Translations under genes and position numbers: made by a program
Notes under the pieces: generated by a model
Databases searched by the model: none
The model's input: the letters and a program-made list of their open reading frames with translations, nothing else
Told to the model about the DNA's origin: nothing
Part shown: piece by piece, positions 53,113 to 62,379 of the stretch
Layout: each line of letters opens with the position of its first letter
Position numbering within the stretch: the first letter of the stretch is position 1
Assembly: GCA_017304675.1 (NCBI GenBank)
Contig: JAFKLS010000018.1
Location: 434,001 to 498,000 of the forward strand
Origin: Sphingobacteriia bacterium
Lineage (GTDB): Bacteria > Bacteroidota > Bacteroidia > Chitinophagales > Chitinophagaceae
Length of the DNA: 64,000 nt
Direction: 5' to 3'

Positions 53113-53122
53113 GTAAAAGAAC

Positions 53123-54391
53123 TTAAATTTTCTCCGCTCCAAAATAAGGCTGCAACGCTTTTGGAATATTAATCCCGTTTTCTGTTTGATTGTTCTCTAA
53201 CAATGCAGCATAGATTCTTGGCAATGCCAATGAACTTCCATTCAAGGAATGCGTTAACTGTGTTTTACCTTCATTGCTTTTATATCTGCATTTTAATCTG
53301 TTTGTTTGAAAGCCTTCAAAGTTGCTCACGCTGCTCACTTCCAGCCAACGTTGTTGTGCTGCGCTGTACACTTCAAAATCGTAGGTAAGTGCAGAAGCAA
53401 AACCCATATCTCCGCCACATAAACGCAAAACCCTGTAAGGCAGTTGCAGCGTGTTTAACAATGCTTCAACATGTGCCACCATTTCTTCCAAAACATCATA
53501 ACTCTTTTGCGGCTCTACAATCTGAATGATCTCTATTTTTTCAAACTGATGTACACGATTCAATCCTCTCACATCTTTTCCAAAGCTTCCGGCCTCTCTT
53601 CTGAAACAAGGAGAGTAAGCTGTCATCTTAATCGGTAACTCATCTTCTTTCAAAATCGTATCTCTGTAAATATTGGTTACCGGAACTTCTGCCGTTGGAA
53701 TTAAATAAAAACCATCTTCCGTTACATGATACATCTGCCCTTCTTTATCAGGTAACTGACCGGTGCCATAAGCACTCGCTTCATTCACCATGAAAGGTGG
53801 AATATATTCTGTATAACCTGCAGCAGTATTGAAGTTCAGGAAATATTCAATCATGGCGCGTTGCAACCTTGCACCTTTCCCTTTGTACAAAGGGAACCCG
53901 CTTCCGGTAATTTTTGAGCCCAATTCAAAATCAACCAAATCATATTCTTTAATCAAATCCCAATGTGGTTTTGCATTAGCAGAAAGATTGGGTTTTACAC
54001 CACCTTCTTTTACAACAACATTTTCTTCAGGGGTTTTACCAACAGGAACAATATCTGCAGGAAGATTAGGCAACTGCACTAAAGTGTCGTGCAATTGTTT
54101 TTCAATATTAAGCAAAGAGTCATTAAAATCTGTAACCTGCAACTTGTATGCGGCAACATCATTTTTTAAACTTTCTGCTTCTTCCTTTTTGCCTTGCTTC
54201 ATTAAATTGCCAATCTCTTTAGAAGCCGAATTTATTTTTGATTGAATGGAATCGAACGCTGCCTGTGTTTTTTTTCTCTCATCATCCAAAGCAATAATTG
54301 TATCAACCAGTTCCGGTTGTTTAAAATGTTTTACTGCTAATTTTTCTTTCGCCCATTGAGGATTGTTCCTCAAAACATTCACTTGTAACAT
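53123..54391 (-). CDS. serS: Serine--tRNA ligase
   Basis: 422 residues, the standard length. N-terminal coiled-coil arm (residues ~30-100, with IQSKINSASKEIGNLMKQGKKEEAESL), then the class II catalytic core: motif 2 FRREAGSFGKDVRGLNRVHQFEKIE, PTAEVPVTNIYRD, and motif 3 SLNGSSLALPRIYAALLEN. It charges tRNA-Ser with serine. Its own promoter is visible (TATCTTTG at 54409-54416, minus strand). Confidence 0.98.
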   Translation of the reverse strand: MLQVNVLRNNPQWAKEKLAVKHFKQPELVDTIIALDDERKKTQAAFDSIQSKINSASKEIGNLMKQGKKEEAESLKNDVAAYKLQVTDFNDSLLNIEKQLHDTLVQLPNLPADIVPVGKTPEENVVVKEGGVKPNLSANAKPHWDLIKEYDLVDFELGSKITGSGFPLYKGKGARLQRAMIEYFLNFNTAAGYTEYIPPFMVNEASAYGTGQLPDKEGQMYHVTEDGFYLIPTAEVPVTNIYRDTILKEDELPIKMTAYSPCFRREAGSFGKDVRGLNRVHQFEKIEIIQIVEPQKSYDVLEEMVAHVEALLNTLQLPYRVLRLCGGDMGFASALTYDFEVYSAAQQRWLEVSSVSNFEGFQTNRLKCRYKSNEGKTQLTHSLNGSSLALPRIYAALLENNQTENGINIPKALQPYFGAEKI

Positions 54392-54408
54392 AGAATCTCT
54401 ATTTGCGG

Positions 54409-54416
54409 CAAAGATA
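54409..54416 (-). promoter_or_regulatory. -7 promoter element of serS
   Basis: Minus strand TATCTTTG matches TAnnTTTG; a TTG lies 22 nt upstream (54439-54441 on the plus strand as CAA). It is 17 bp before the start codon, a short leader typical of the group. This is the best-supported promoter here. Confidence 0.5.
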
Positions 54417-54441
54417 GTTTCTGAGAGGGAATGAAATGCAA

Positions 54442-55770
54442 TTAATACTTATCCATCACTCCCGATAAAAACTTCTCAATTCCTTTGCGAATATTACTTG
54501 CAGAAGATTGGTGTGCATTCACCATTACAGAAAAAATGTATTGTTTGCCTTTATTGGTGGTAATAAAGCCACTTAAAGCCACCACACCGTTCAAGGTTCC
54601 TGTTTTGGCATAAATTTTTCCGGAATAATTTTTATACAAGCCGGTTAATGTACCCTCGTTACCTGTTTGTAAAATGCCTGTTATTCTGTTCCAGCTAAAA
54701 TCATTTTTCATTTTAGCCAATAATGTAACAAAGTCTTCAGGACTTATTAAATTATACCTGCTTAACCCACTGCCATCAGCCCAGCGTGGCTTTTGAGGAA
54801 AAGAAGCATAATCAGATTTTAATAAAGTGTCTATCACTTTTGCATCGCTCATTACCCCTAATAATTGCTGGCTTACCATTAATAATGTTTGTTCTGCAAA
54901 AAAATTATCACTCCTGTGCATCATTATTTTCAGCAGCGAATCAGTTGGCTGAGATTTAAATGAATGCCAGTGCCCGTTAGCCACTTCTGCATCCGTAAGC
55001 GTTAGCTCCTGGTGTAAGGTGTCGGATAACAATTCAACATTAAGATCATTAGAAGTGATGAAAGGAATATCTGTTGCAGCGAATGCAGATTTTCCTTTTT
55101 TCAGTTCAAAAATATTAGCATTCTCTTTTCTGCCTATTTGCACATTACTGCTACGGGTATCTGCTAACAGGTATAAGGAATCTTTAAAATTTTTAGGTAT
55201 TACAATAACATTATTGCCTTTCTTTTCAAAGTGTACCACATTACCGTATACCGGCATAGCACTTCTTTCCGGCATATAATCTGCATCATAATCGTTCCAT
55301 GCCCAGCCGCTACCATATTTTCTGCTTTGCCATGATGGTGAAACGATGGTAATATTGCCGCTGTTTTTTTTAAAAAAGTCTACAACAGGTTGTTGCTTAA
55401 AATCCGGGTGCAGCAATGTGGGATCTGCGGTAAACCTTACAGTATATTCATCACCGTCTTTTATATATTGAAAAGCGGTAATACTATCTCCTAAATATTT
55501 CATAGCAGCATAACAGGCTAAAAGCTTGGTATTGCTGGCAGGCACAAAATATTTGTTGCTTTGGTACTGGTAAGCGTATTTTCCTGCAGCTACATCGTAC
55601 AAAGCAATACCGGTATGGGCAGCTGTAAAACTGTTATCGTTTAAAATATTTTGCCGGGCCTGTTTGCTGATCTTTTTTTCTACAGAGCAGGAACTGAATA
55701 CTAAAGCAAATAGTAAAAAGCAGGAGCTACAGAGCGTATATATTCTATATTGGGTTTTGCCAGATCGCAT
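54442..55770 (-). CDS. dacB: D-alanyl-D-alanine carboxypeptidase/endopeptidase (PBP4-type, peptidase S13)
   Basis: 442 residues. Probable lipoprotein signal (LVFSSC, Cys28). Penicillin-binding motifs: SNTK (Ser79-Lys82), SDN in MMHRSDNFFAEQ and KTG in YAKTGTLNGV, with a large insert domain between SxxK and SDN, as in PBP4. It trims or cleaves cross-linked peptidoglycan stem peptides in the periplasm. It is transcribed leftward and ends 50 bp upstream of the serS start. Confidence 0.94.
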   Translation of the reverse strand: MRSGKTQYRIYTLCSSCFLLFALVFSSCSVEKKISKQARQNILNDNSFTAAHTGIALYDVAAGKYAYQYQSNKYFVPASNTKLLACYAAMKYLGDSITAFQYIKDGDEYTVRFTADPTLLHPDFKQQPVVDFFKKNSGNITIVSPSWQSRKYGSGWAWNDYDADYMPERSAMPVYGNVVHFEKKGNNVIVIPKNFKDSLYLLADTRSSNVQIGRKENANIFELKKGKSAFAATDIPFITSNDLNVELLSDTLHQELTLTDAEVANGHWHSFKSQPTDSLLKIMMHRSDNFFAEQTLLMVSQQLLGVMSDAKVIDTLLKSDYASFPQKPRWADGSGLSRYNLISPEDFVTLLAKMKNDFSWNRITGILQTGNEGTLTGLYKNYSGKIYAKTGTLNGVVALSGFITTNKGKQYIFSVMVNAHQSSASNIRKGIEKFLSGVMDKY

Positions 55771-55851
55771 ACCGATTATTTTATGTGTTTATCGATTAAC
55801 TGTACAATCAATAAGGCTTATCACTAATTTCAGTGCCTTAAAAAAATAGCA

Positions 55852-57903
55852 ATGAAAGTACAACATCATTTATTAATTGCCGCTGTTTTATTTAGCAGTG
55901 TGGCAATGGCAAATGAAGGCAAGAAACCCATTAAAAAAACGCCACCCGAGAAGAAAAAATACATTGATAAGGCCAATATGGACCTTACTGTAAAACCCGG
56001 CGATAATTTTTACCAGTATGCCAATGGCGCCTGGGTAAAAAATAATCCTGTACCGGCTTCCAGAACACGTTGGGGAAGTTTTGACGAACTGCGCCAGGAA
56101 AGCTCTAAGCGTTTAAAAACATTATTGGAAGACGCCATGGCCACTGCCAACCGTGACAGGAAAACGCAGATCATCGGCGATTTTTATAAAAGCGGAATGG
56201 ATAGCCTTGCTATTGAAGCAAAGGGCTATCAACCCATTAAAGCAGACCTGGAAAGAATAAACAACATAACAGCCTCTGCAGATATTTTGAATGAAGTAAT
56301 CTCCCTGCGTACCAATGGCATGGGAAGTGCTTTATTTAGTATGAATGTTGGGCCAGACAGGAAAAATGTAATGGCTTATATCCCTTCTATTGGCCAGGGA
56401 GGCACCAGCCTGCCAGACAGAGATTACTATTTAAAAGATGATGCCCGCAGTACCAAAATCCGCGATGCCTATAAAGCGCATTTACAAAAAATGTTTTCCC
56501 TGGTAGGTGAAGATGCCGCCACTGCTGCTTTAAGTGCAGCTTCTGTTTTAAAAATTGAAACAGCACTTGCCAATGCACAATACAGTAGAATTGAAATGCG
56601 CGACCCCAATAAAACTTACCACAAATTTGCGGTGAGTGATTTAAGCGCCACCACCCCAAATATGAATTGGGCTTCTTTGTTAAAAGCCGCGAGGATTAAT
56701 GGAGCAGACAGCGTACTGGCTGGCAATCCGGAATTCTTAAAGAAAGTAAATAATATGCTTACTGAAGTGCCTTTGAGCGACTGGAAAAGTTATTTAAGAT
56801 GGAATGTTATAAGAAGCGCTGCTCCTTATCTAAGCCATGAATTTGTTGATGCTGATTTTGAGTTTACCAAAGTACAAACGGGCCAAAAAGTACCTACACC
56901 CCGCTGGGAAAAAATGAGTGGCATGATAGACAGAATGCTGGGAGACCTTATTGGCCAATTGTATGTAGAAAAGTATTTTAAGCCTGAAGCAAAAGCTTAT
57001 ATGGTTGAATTGGTAAATAACATGCAGGCAACATTTGCAGAACGTATTAAACGGCTGGATTGGATGACCGATGCCACCAAACAAAAAGCATTGGAAAAAT
57101 TAAATGCTTTTGCAAAAAAAATAGCATACCCCGACAAATGGAGAGCTTATGAAGGTATTGAGATCTCTGCTGATAATTTTTACAAAAATGTTAGGGCCTG
57201 TAGCAAGTGGTTTTACAACTACAATGTAAATAAAATGGGTAAACCTGTTGACAGGACTGAATGGGGCATGACACCGCCAACCATTAATGCGCAGTACAGC
57301 CCAAGCAATAATGATATTACCTTCCCTGCAGGGATTTTACAATTCCCTTTCTTTGATTTTGGAGCTGATGATGCCGTTAATTATGGCGGCATAGCTGCTG
57401 TAATTGGCCATGAAATGACACATGGTTTTGATGATCAGGGCAGGCAATTTGATGCTGTTGGTAATTTAAAAGACTGGTGGCAAAAAGAAGATGCAGATAA
57501 ATTTAAAACAAAGGCAGACGAAGTTGTAAAACAATATGATGCACTAACAGTACAGGACAGTATTCATGTGCAAGGCCGCTTAACATTAGGTGAGAACCTT
57601 GCAGATCTTGGTGGCCTGAGCATTGCTTATGAAGCATTCACCAAAACCAAACAGTTTAAAGAAGGTAAAAAGATTGATGGGTTTACACCACAACAACGCT
57701 TCTTTTTAAGTTGGGCACAGGTTTGGAGAAACAACACCTTGCCAGACACAGAAGCACAGTTAATTAAAACAGACCCTCATTCTCCCGGTATTCATAGAAC
57801 CAATGCACCTGTTACCAATATAGATGCATGGTATGAAGCATTCGGTATTAAAGCCGGTGATAAGATGTATAAAGCCCCGGAGCAAAGAACACATATATGG
57901 TAA
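55852..57903 (+). CDS. M13 family metalloendopeptidase (neprilysin/PepO type)
   Basis: 683 residues with a signal peptide (ends SVAMA). M13 layout: N-terminal MDLTVKPGDNFYQYANGAWVKNNPVPASRTRWGSFDEL, then INAQYSPSNNDITFPAGILQ, the zinc site AVIGHEMTHGFDDQGRQFD (His520, Glu521, His524) and ENLADLGGL with Glu581, then TNAPVTNIDAWYEAF near the C terminus. It should cleave short peptides in the periplasm. The usual NAFY substrate-binding motif is NAQY here. Confidence 0.95.
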   Translation: MKVQHHLLIAAVLFSSVAMANEGKKPIKKTPPEKKKYIDKANMDLTVKPGDNFYQYANGAWVKNNPVPASRTRWGSFDELRQESSKRLKTLLEDAMATANRDRKTQIIGDFYKSGMDSLAIEAKGYQPIKADLERINNITASADILNEVISLRTNGMGSALFSMNVGPDRKNVMAYIPSIGQGGTSLPDRDYYLKDDARSTKIRDAYKAHLQKMFSLVGEDAATAALSAASVLKIETALANAQYSRIEMRDPNKTYHKFAVSDLSATTPNMNWASLLKAARINGADSVLAGNPEFLKKVNNMLTEVPLSDWKSYLRWNVIRSAAPYLSHEFVDADFEFTKVQTGQKVPTPRWEKMSGMIDRMLGDLIGQLYVEKYFKPEAKAYMVELVNNMQATFAERIKRLDWMTDATKQKALEKLNAFAKKIAYPDKWRAYEGIEISADNFYKNVRACSKWFYNYNVNKMGKPVDRTEWGMTPPTINAQYSPSNNDITFPAGILQFPFFDFGADDAVNYGGIAAVIGHEMTHGFDDQGRQFDAVGNLKDWWQKEDADKFKTKADEVVKQYDALTVQDSIHVQGRLTLGENLADLGGLSIAYEAFTKTKQFKEGKKIDGFTPQQRFFLSWAQVWRNNTLPDTEAQLIKTDPHSPGIHRTNAPVTNIDAWYEAFGIKAGDKMYKAPEQRTHIW

Positions 57904-57927
57904 TTGATGAGGTATTCATATAGAGTT

Positions 57928-57964
57928 AAAACCCCGACAGCACTTGAAATACTGTCGGGGTTTT
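57928..57964. terminator. Bidirectional hairpin terminator
   Basis: 13-bp stem AAAACCCCGACAG / CTGTCGGGGTTTT with an 11-nt loop, between convergent M13 peptidase and ureohydrolase-like genes. Confidence 0.92.
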
Positions 57965-58004
57965 ATTATTTTCACCTATACACTTGCATACTTGTGCATT
58001 ACAT

Positions 58005-59138
58005 TTAATTTCTCTCTACCATTCTCATCCAGCGTTCAGGAATTTCGTTATGTGAAGCAATGATATAATCTGCTTTGCTGCAAGGGATCATTTTACCATC
58101 ATGGGATTGCATCCACCATCTTCCAGTTTTTTTACTTTGAAGGAATACTGTATCTATTTCAGCAAAAGCAAGATGTATTTCGTTAAAATTACTCTTCTCA
58201 TCCAAAACACTTTCCTGTTTGCCTTTATAAACGCCATCCATCAGGTACCAAATCATATGGGCTATTTGTTTTGCACTTAAACCATCCGTATCCTGTGTAT
58301 GCAGGTAACCGTATATACCCACACTGCAGGGATTCGTACTCATACCTGCATATTGCATTAATGTACAAGCTTCTTCACCGGTAAAACCATTTGGTGTTAA
58401 TTTATTTACGGGAGCATGAGCATGTTGTATGGCAGTAATATCAAAAGAAAAAATATTTGCATTGCGGATAGCAGGCTCCATCTCTTCTAAAGATTCTTTT
58501 ACTTTTCCAACACGGTAACAATCGAACCTAAGTTTATCGATTGTTTCTAACATTTGCGGATGCACCAAATAACTTTGAAATCCGATATGATGATAGTGTT
58601 TAATGAAATTAGGCTCACCGGTTAATACCTGCATTAGAAATTTATCTGCCGGTAGTGCACTATTCATATCAAGGTCTATTTTGGCATCTACACATACGGC
58701 TTCGCAAATTATTTTCGATTCGGCATACGCTGCATACTGAGCCAGGGTAACATCGTGCGAAGCGCCAATAATGACCACTCTTTTTCCCATGGCAATCAGT
58801 TCACTCACTACAAATTTTATGGCAGCGTAAGTATCTGCAATGGCTGCTCCTGTTTTTACATTGCCAATATCAGCAATGGTTACATCTTTATGCCAGTGAT
58901 ATAAGTTGTAAAATGCTTTTCGTATTTCATTGGCAGAGCCGGCAGGTGCTTTTAAAAAACCGGCACCTCTTTGTTCATCGCAACCGATAATTACCACATC
59001 TGCATCTGCCACATCGGGAAAAACATCGTCGTATACTAACACATGTTTTCCAAGTTGGGTATCTCTAAACGATTCATCATCATTTATTGCATCAAGAGAA
59101 ACAGGTTCTAAAAAATCTATAACAGTAGCTAAGCTCAT
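58005..59138 (-). CDS. Ureohydrolase (arginase/formimidoylglutamase)-like protein with altered metal ligands
   Basis: 377 residues. The fold-specific elements are recognisable but changed: GGDHS is GASHD (125-129), DAHxD is DAKID (151-155), and SxDxDxxDP is SFDITAIQHA (231-240). Thus a metal-binding His is Lys153 and an Asp is Thr235, so the usual two-manganese site cannot form as in arginase. Such variants in Bacteroidota are commonly labelled formimidoylglutamase, but with no other histidine-degradation genes here the activity is doubtful. It may bind one metal or none. Confidence 0.82.
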   Translation of the reverse strand: MSLATVIDFLEPVSLDAINDDESFRDTQLGKHVLVYDDVFPDVADADVVIIGCDEQRGAGFLKAPAGSANEIRKAFYNLYHWHKDVTIADIGNVKTGAAIADTYAAIKFVVSELIAMGKRVVIIGASHDVTLAQYAAYAESKIICEAVCVDAKIDLDMNSALPADKFLMQVLTGEPNFIKHYHHIGFQSYLVHPQMLETIDKLRFDCYRVGKVKESLEEMEPAIRNANIFSFDITAIQHAHAPVNKLTPNGFTGEEACTLMQYAGMSTNPCSVGIYGYLHTQDTDGLSAKQIAHMIWYLMDGVYKGKQESVLDEKSNFNEIHLAFAEIDTVFLQSKKTGRWWMQSHDGKMIPCSKADYIIASHNEIPERWMRMVERN

Positions 59139-59154
59139 ACAAAACGCTTTGCAA

Positions 59155-59162
59155 CAAACTTA
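59155..59162 (-). promoter_or_regulatory. Possible -7 promoter element
   Basis: Minus strand TAAGTTTG fits TAnnTTTG, 16 bp before the ureohydrolase-like start codon. Confidence 0.35.
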
Positions 59163-59232
59163 GCAGAATTGTTTTTGAAAACTAAATGTTGCAGAACGTT
59201 GTTAATAAATCTATGGCAGGTAAAAAAGCTAT

Positions 59233-59937
59233 TCACTTTGTGAACTTGTACCCAACCCCACGAACCGAATGAAAATGCCTGGGGCTGCGGCTGTCTTTCT
59301 CAAAATATTTTCTGAAGTTGAGGATAAAATTATCAATTGTTCTGGTAGTGGGATAAACGTTATAACCCCAAACTACCTGTAATATTTTTTCGCGGGTTAC
59401 TACCTCCCCTTCATTTTCTATCAGTAGCTTTAGCAGCATATTTTCTTTCTTACTGATTTGAAGCGGGTTCCCGTCAACTGTTTTTATTTCCTGTGCTTTA
59501 AAATCTATAAAACAATTACCAAATGCATATGTATCGCCAACGGTTGATTTTACCTGAATACGCCTGTTTTTGTCAATCATTTTTTCTACACGTAACAATA
59601 ATTCTTCAAGATTAAAAGGTTTGGTAAGATAATCGTCTGCCCCTTTTCTGAGGCCAGTAATTTTATCTCCACCGGTATTTTTTGCACTAAGAATTAAGAT
59701 AGGCACATCGTTATTTTGCACCCGAACAGTTTCTGTAACGGCAAAGCCATCTATTTCGGGTAACATCACATCCAGAATAACAAGGTCGAAATATTCGTTG
59801 TTAATTGCCTTCAATGCTTCTGCTCCTGTGAATGCAGATACAACTTCATACCCTTCCAGTTCCAGGTTTAATTTCAATGCTTCGTGAAGATTTTCTTCAT
59901 CTTCTACCAGCAGGATAATCCCTTTTTGTGATGCCAT
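59233..59937 (-). CDS. OmpR/PhoB-family response regulator
   Basis: 234 residues. Receiver domain with phosphoacceptor Asp56 (LVILDVMLPEIDG), Lys in YLTKPF, and an OmpR-type winged-helix C-terminal domain (RVEKMIDKN..., TREKILQVVWGYNVYPTTRTIDNFILNFRKYFE, FHSVRGVGYKF). It starts 2 bp after the stop of the histidine kinase gene, so kinase and regulator form a pair. Confidence 0.96.
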   Translation of the reverse strand: MASQKGIILLVEDEENLHEALKLNLELEGYEVVSAFTGAEALKAINNEYFDLVILDVMLPEIDGFAVTETVRVQNNDVPILILSAKNTGGDKITGLRKGADDYLTKPFNLEELLLRVEKMIDKNRRIQVKSTVGDTYAFGNCFIDFKAQEIKTVDGNPLQISKKENMLLKLLIENEGEVVTREKILQVVWGYNVYPTTRTIDNFILNFRKYFEKDSRSPRHFHSVRGVGYKFTK

Positions 59938-59939
59938 AA

Positions 59940-60911
59940 TTAAATTGTTACTGTAAAAATAGTTCCCTTGGGATGGTTATTGCTTACCGAAATTTTACCA
60001 TGATGTTTTTGTACAATGCGCTTACAGAGATATAAGCCCAGTCCGGTTCCTTTTGCCTTTCTTGTATTCTCATTACCCGAACGATAAAATTTTTCGAATA
60101 TTTTTTTCTTTTCATTATCTGCAACTCCCTGCCCCTCATCTTTTACCAGCAATGTTATTTTCCCTTCATCGGCATGCTTTAATTCTACCACTACAGATGA
60201 TTCTTTTGGAGAATATTTCAAAGCATTTTCTATAAGGTTATTTACCAGCATTTGCAGCCGCAGCAATTCTCCATTAATAAAAAAGTCTCCCTCTGTAATC
60301 AGTTCAATATTTCTGCCGGGGTATCTTATAGAAAAATCTTTTACAGATGCTGATACCAAGGAGGAGAAATTCACTTCATCCCAGTCTTGTTTATAATGCT
60401 CCGCATCTATTTGAGCTGCCAACAAAATATTGTTACACATTTGATTTAACCTATTGGCCTCAATAATGGTATTGGTAATTAACCTTTCTTTTGTAGCTTC
60501 TTCCAGTTTGCGTTTTTGCAATGTTTCAAGGTTTAATTGTGTAACGGCAATGGGCGTTTTCAATTCATGCGTAACAGCCATAATAAAATTTTGCTGCTGT
60601 TGCGATATAACCAATTGCCTCCTTACGCTTCTAAAAACAAATGCGGCGCCAATGATCATCAATAATAAAAAAGTAACCCCCTCTCCTATATATTGAGCGG
60701 TTTTGCGTTTACGTTCTTCTTCAATAACAGACACATTCTGTTCAAAAGCAATATCATCTCTTTTAAGTTCAGCCATCTTGTATGTTGCCATTGCATTGTT
60801 CTGCTTGTTTAATGCGATGAACCACCAGCCTAACGCCGCTACCATATAAATCAGCATCACCCAATATATAACGGTAACAACTTTTAGCTGATGTTTATGA
60901 AAGAAGCTCAT
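59940..60911 (-). CDS. Membrane sensor histidine kinase
   Basis: 323 residues. Two transmembrane helices (about 11-33 and 77-93) around a short (~40-residue) periplasmic segment, HisKA with phospho-His115 (MAVTHELKTPIAVTQL), and an ATPase domain with N-box NNLIENALKYSP, KDEGQGV, FEKFYRSGNE and GTGLGLYLCKRIV. The tiny sensor region suggests membrane sensing or a partner protein. Its ATG overlaps the end of gldH (4 bp). Confidence 0.95.
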   Translation of the reverse strand: MSFFHKHQLKVVTVIYWVMLIYMVAALGWWFIALNKQNNAMATYKMAELKRDDIAFEQNVSVIEEERKRKTAQYIGEGVTFLLLMIIGAAFVFRSVRRQLVISQQQQNFIMAVTHELKTPIAVTQLNLETLQKRKLEEATKERLITNTIIEANRLNQMCNNILLAAQIDAEHYKQDWDEVNFSSLVSASVKDFSIRYPGRNIELITEGDFFINGELLRLQMLVNNLIENALKYSPKESSVVVELKHADEGKITLLVKDEGQGVADNEKKKIFEKFYRSGNENTRKAKGTGLGLYLCKRIVQKHHGKISVSNNHPKGTIFTVTI

Positions 60912-61402
60912 TGTTTAAACTTTTCTATACGGATGCCTGCATTTAACACATGCAGTAAGGGGTCTTCCCGCATTTCCTGACGGATAACAAAACTGTAGTT
61001 ACCTTTTTTTAGAGGGATAGGTTGGGTATTGAATTTAATTCTGTGTTCAACAATATCATCTATAGAAGATCCGAACCATTTGGAGTTATCTGCAAGCGTA
61101 AATTCTCTCTTAATGGTAAAAGAAGAATCCGGCCCTATTACCTTTATGCTCAGCCAGATATTTTTATACCCGTACAAATCTTCATGGCGCAAAACCATCA
61201 TCAAGTTATAAGGAGCAGATGTATCTTTTATAATAAAGTTGAACTTCGCAGAATCATTACTGCTCCAGGAATGCGTGGCAAAGGCTGTTGTTTTCTCATA
61301 TACATCAAGTGTATTGCAGCCCGTTAATACAGCCACTATAAAAAATAAACCCAGGCAATATTGTGTAACAGGTATCCGAAGCCCCATCATCTTACAAAAC
61401 AT
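60908..61402 (-). CDS. gldH: Gliding motility lipoprotein GldH
   Basis: 164 residues with a lipoprotein signal (LFFIVAVLTGC, Cys29). The body fits GldH (DVYEKTTAF, NFIIKDTSAPYNLMMVLRHEDLYGYKNIWLSI, LKKGNYSFVIRQEMREDPLLHVLNAGIRIEK). GldH is a gliding motility protein of unclear biochemical role in the outer membrane or periplasm. The start is uncertain: ATGs at 61402, 61390 and 61387; the first overlaps yicC by 11 bp, the second lies 1 bp after its stop codon. Confidence 0.88.
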   Translation of the reverse strand: MFCKMMGLRIPVTQYCLGLFFIVAVLTGCNTLDVYEKTTAFATHSWSSNDSAKFNFIIKDTSAPYNLMMVLRHEDLYGYKNIWLSIKVIGPDSSFTIKREFTLADNSKWFGSSIDDIVEHRIKFNTQPIPLKKGNYSFVIRQEMREDPLLHVLNAGIRIEKFKQ

Positions 61403-62267
61403 TTAAAATTTGTTCTTTAGCTTTTTCTAATTCATCTTTCATTAATACAACACATTTTTGAATTTCGGCATCATAGGCCTTGGAACCGGTAGTATTAATT
61501 TCTCTGCCGAATTCTTGCAGTATAAAAGATAATTTTTTACCCTTGCTTTTGTTCTTCTCGGTTAGTATTTGTTTAAAATAATCACAATGATTTTTTAGTC
61601 TGACCTGCTCTTCACTAATATCTATTTTTTCAATATAGTAAATCAATTCCTGCTCCAGCCTGTTGGTATCGTATTTGTCTTTACCAACATTTTCTTCTAA
61701 AACTTTCACCAGCCCTTCTTTAATTTTTTGCCTGCGCCTTGGCTCCAGGTCTACAATCATTGCCTGTTGTATTTCAATTTGCTGAAGCCGTTCCAGCAAG
61801 TCCGATTCTAATGATTTACCTTCTTCTAAACGGTGTTGGGAGAGTTGCATCAGTGCATTTTTTATTACTGCTTTCAACTGTTCCCATTCCTGTTCGTTTA
61901 ATATTTCGGTTGAATTAACCACCACTTCCGGTAGTCTTAATACTGCAGATAGCAGATCATTTACCGGAGCATTAATTTCTTTGGCTGCTTCTGATACCGA
62001 TTGGTAATATGCTTTCAACAAATCTGTATTCACTGCAACGGGTTTTGCAGCGCCGGATTGTTTAACCGATATGCTGCACTCTACGCTGCCTCTTTCCAGC
62101 TCTTCATTTAAAATACTTCTTATATCAAATTCATATGGTTTTAATAAAGCAGGTATTTGCAAACGCAAATCAAATTGTTTACCGTTTAACGATCTTACTT
62201 CTACTAAAAAAGTTTTATCGGCAATTGCCTGTTCGGCCCTTCCATAACCGGTCATTGAATACAGCAT
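61392..62267 (-). CDS. yicC: YicC/YloC-family endoribonuclease
   Basis: 291 residues from the ATG at 62267 (MLYSMTGYGRAE), the typical family start; the open frame to 62351 is not part of the protein. Other family features are FLVEVRSLNGKQFDLRLQIP, RGSVECSISV, and the C-terminal LSFILQEFGREINTTGSKAYDAEIQKCVVLMKDELEKAKEQILNVL. These proteins are endoribonucleases in RNA turnover. First gene of the yicC-gldH-kinase-regulator string. Confidence 0.94.
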   Translation of the reverse strand: MLYSMTGYGRAEQAIADKTFLVEVRSLNGKQFDLRLQIPALLKPYEFDIRSILNEELERGSVECSISVKQSGAAKPVAVNTDLLKAYYQSVSEAAKEINAPVNDLLSAVLRLPEVVVNSTEILNEQEWEQLKAVIKNALMQLSQHRLEEGKSLESDLLERLQQIEIQQAMIVDLEPRRRQKIKEGLVKVLEENVGKDKYDTNRLEQELIYYIEKIDISEEQVRLKNHCDYFKQILTEKNKSKGKKLSFILQEFGREINTTGSKAYDAEIQKCVVLMKDELEKAKEQILNVL

Positions 62268-62319
62268 AATACTTATTATTAATGCAAAGTAAGAAATGTT
62301 TGGAATTAGCATTAAAAAA

Positions 62320-62349
62320 GAAAGGCCCCGTTTTGTACAAAGGCCTTTC
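62320..62349 (-). terminator. Rho-independent terminator of the SusE-like gene
   Basis: GAAAGGCC / GGCCTTTC (8-bp stem, ~14-nt loop) with TTTTTT following on the minus strand. It ends the Sus-type operon. Confidence 0.78.
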
Positions 62350-62379
62350 ATTAATAAACATCACTCTCAACAACTGCTC

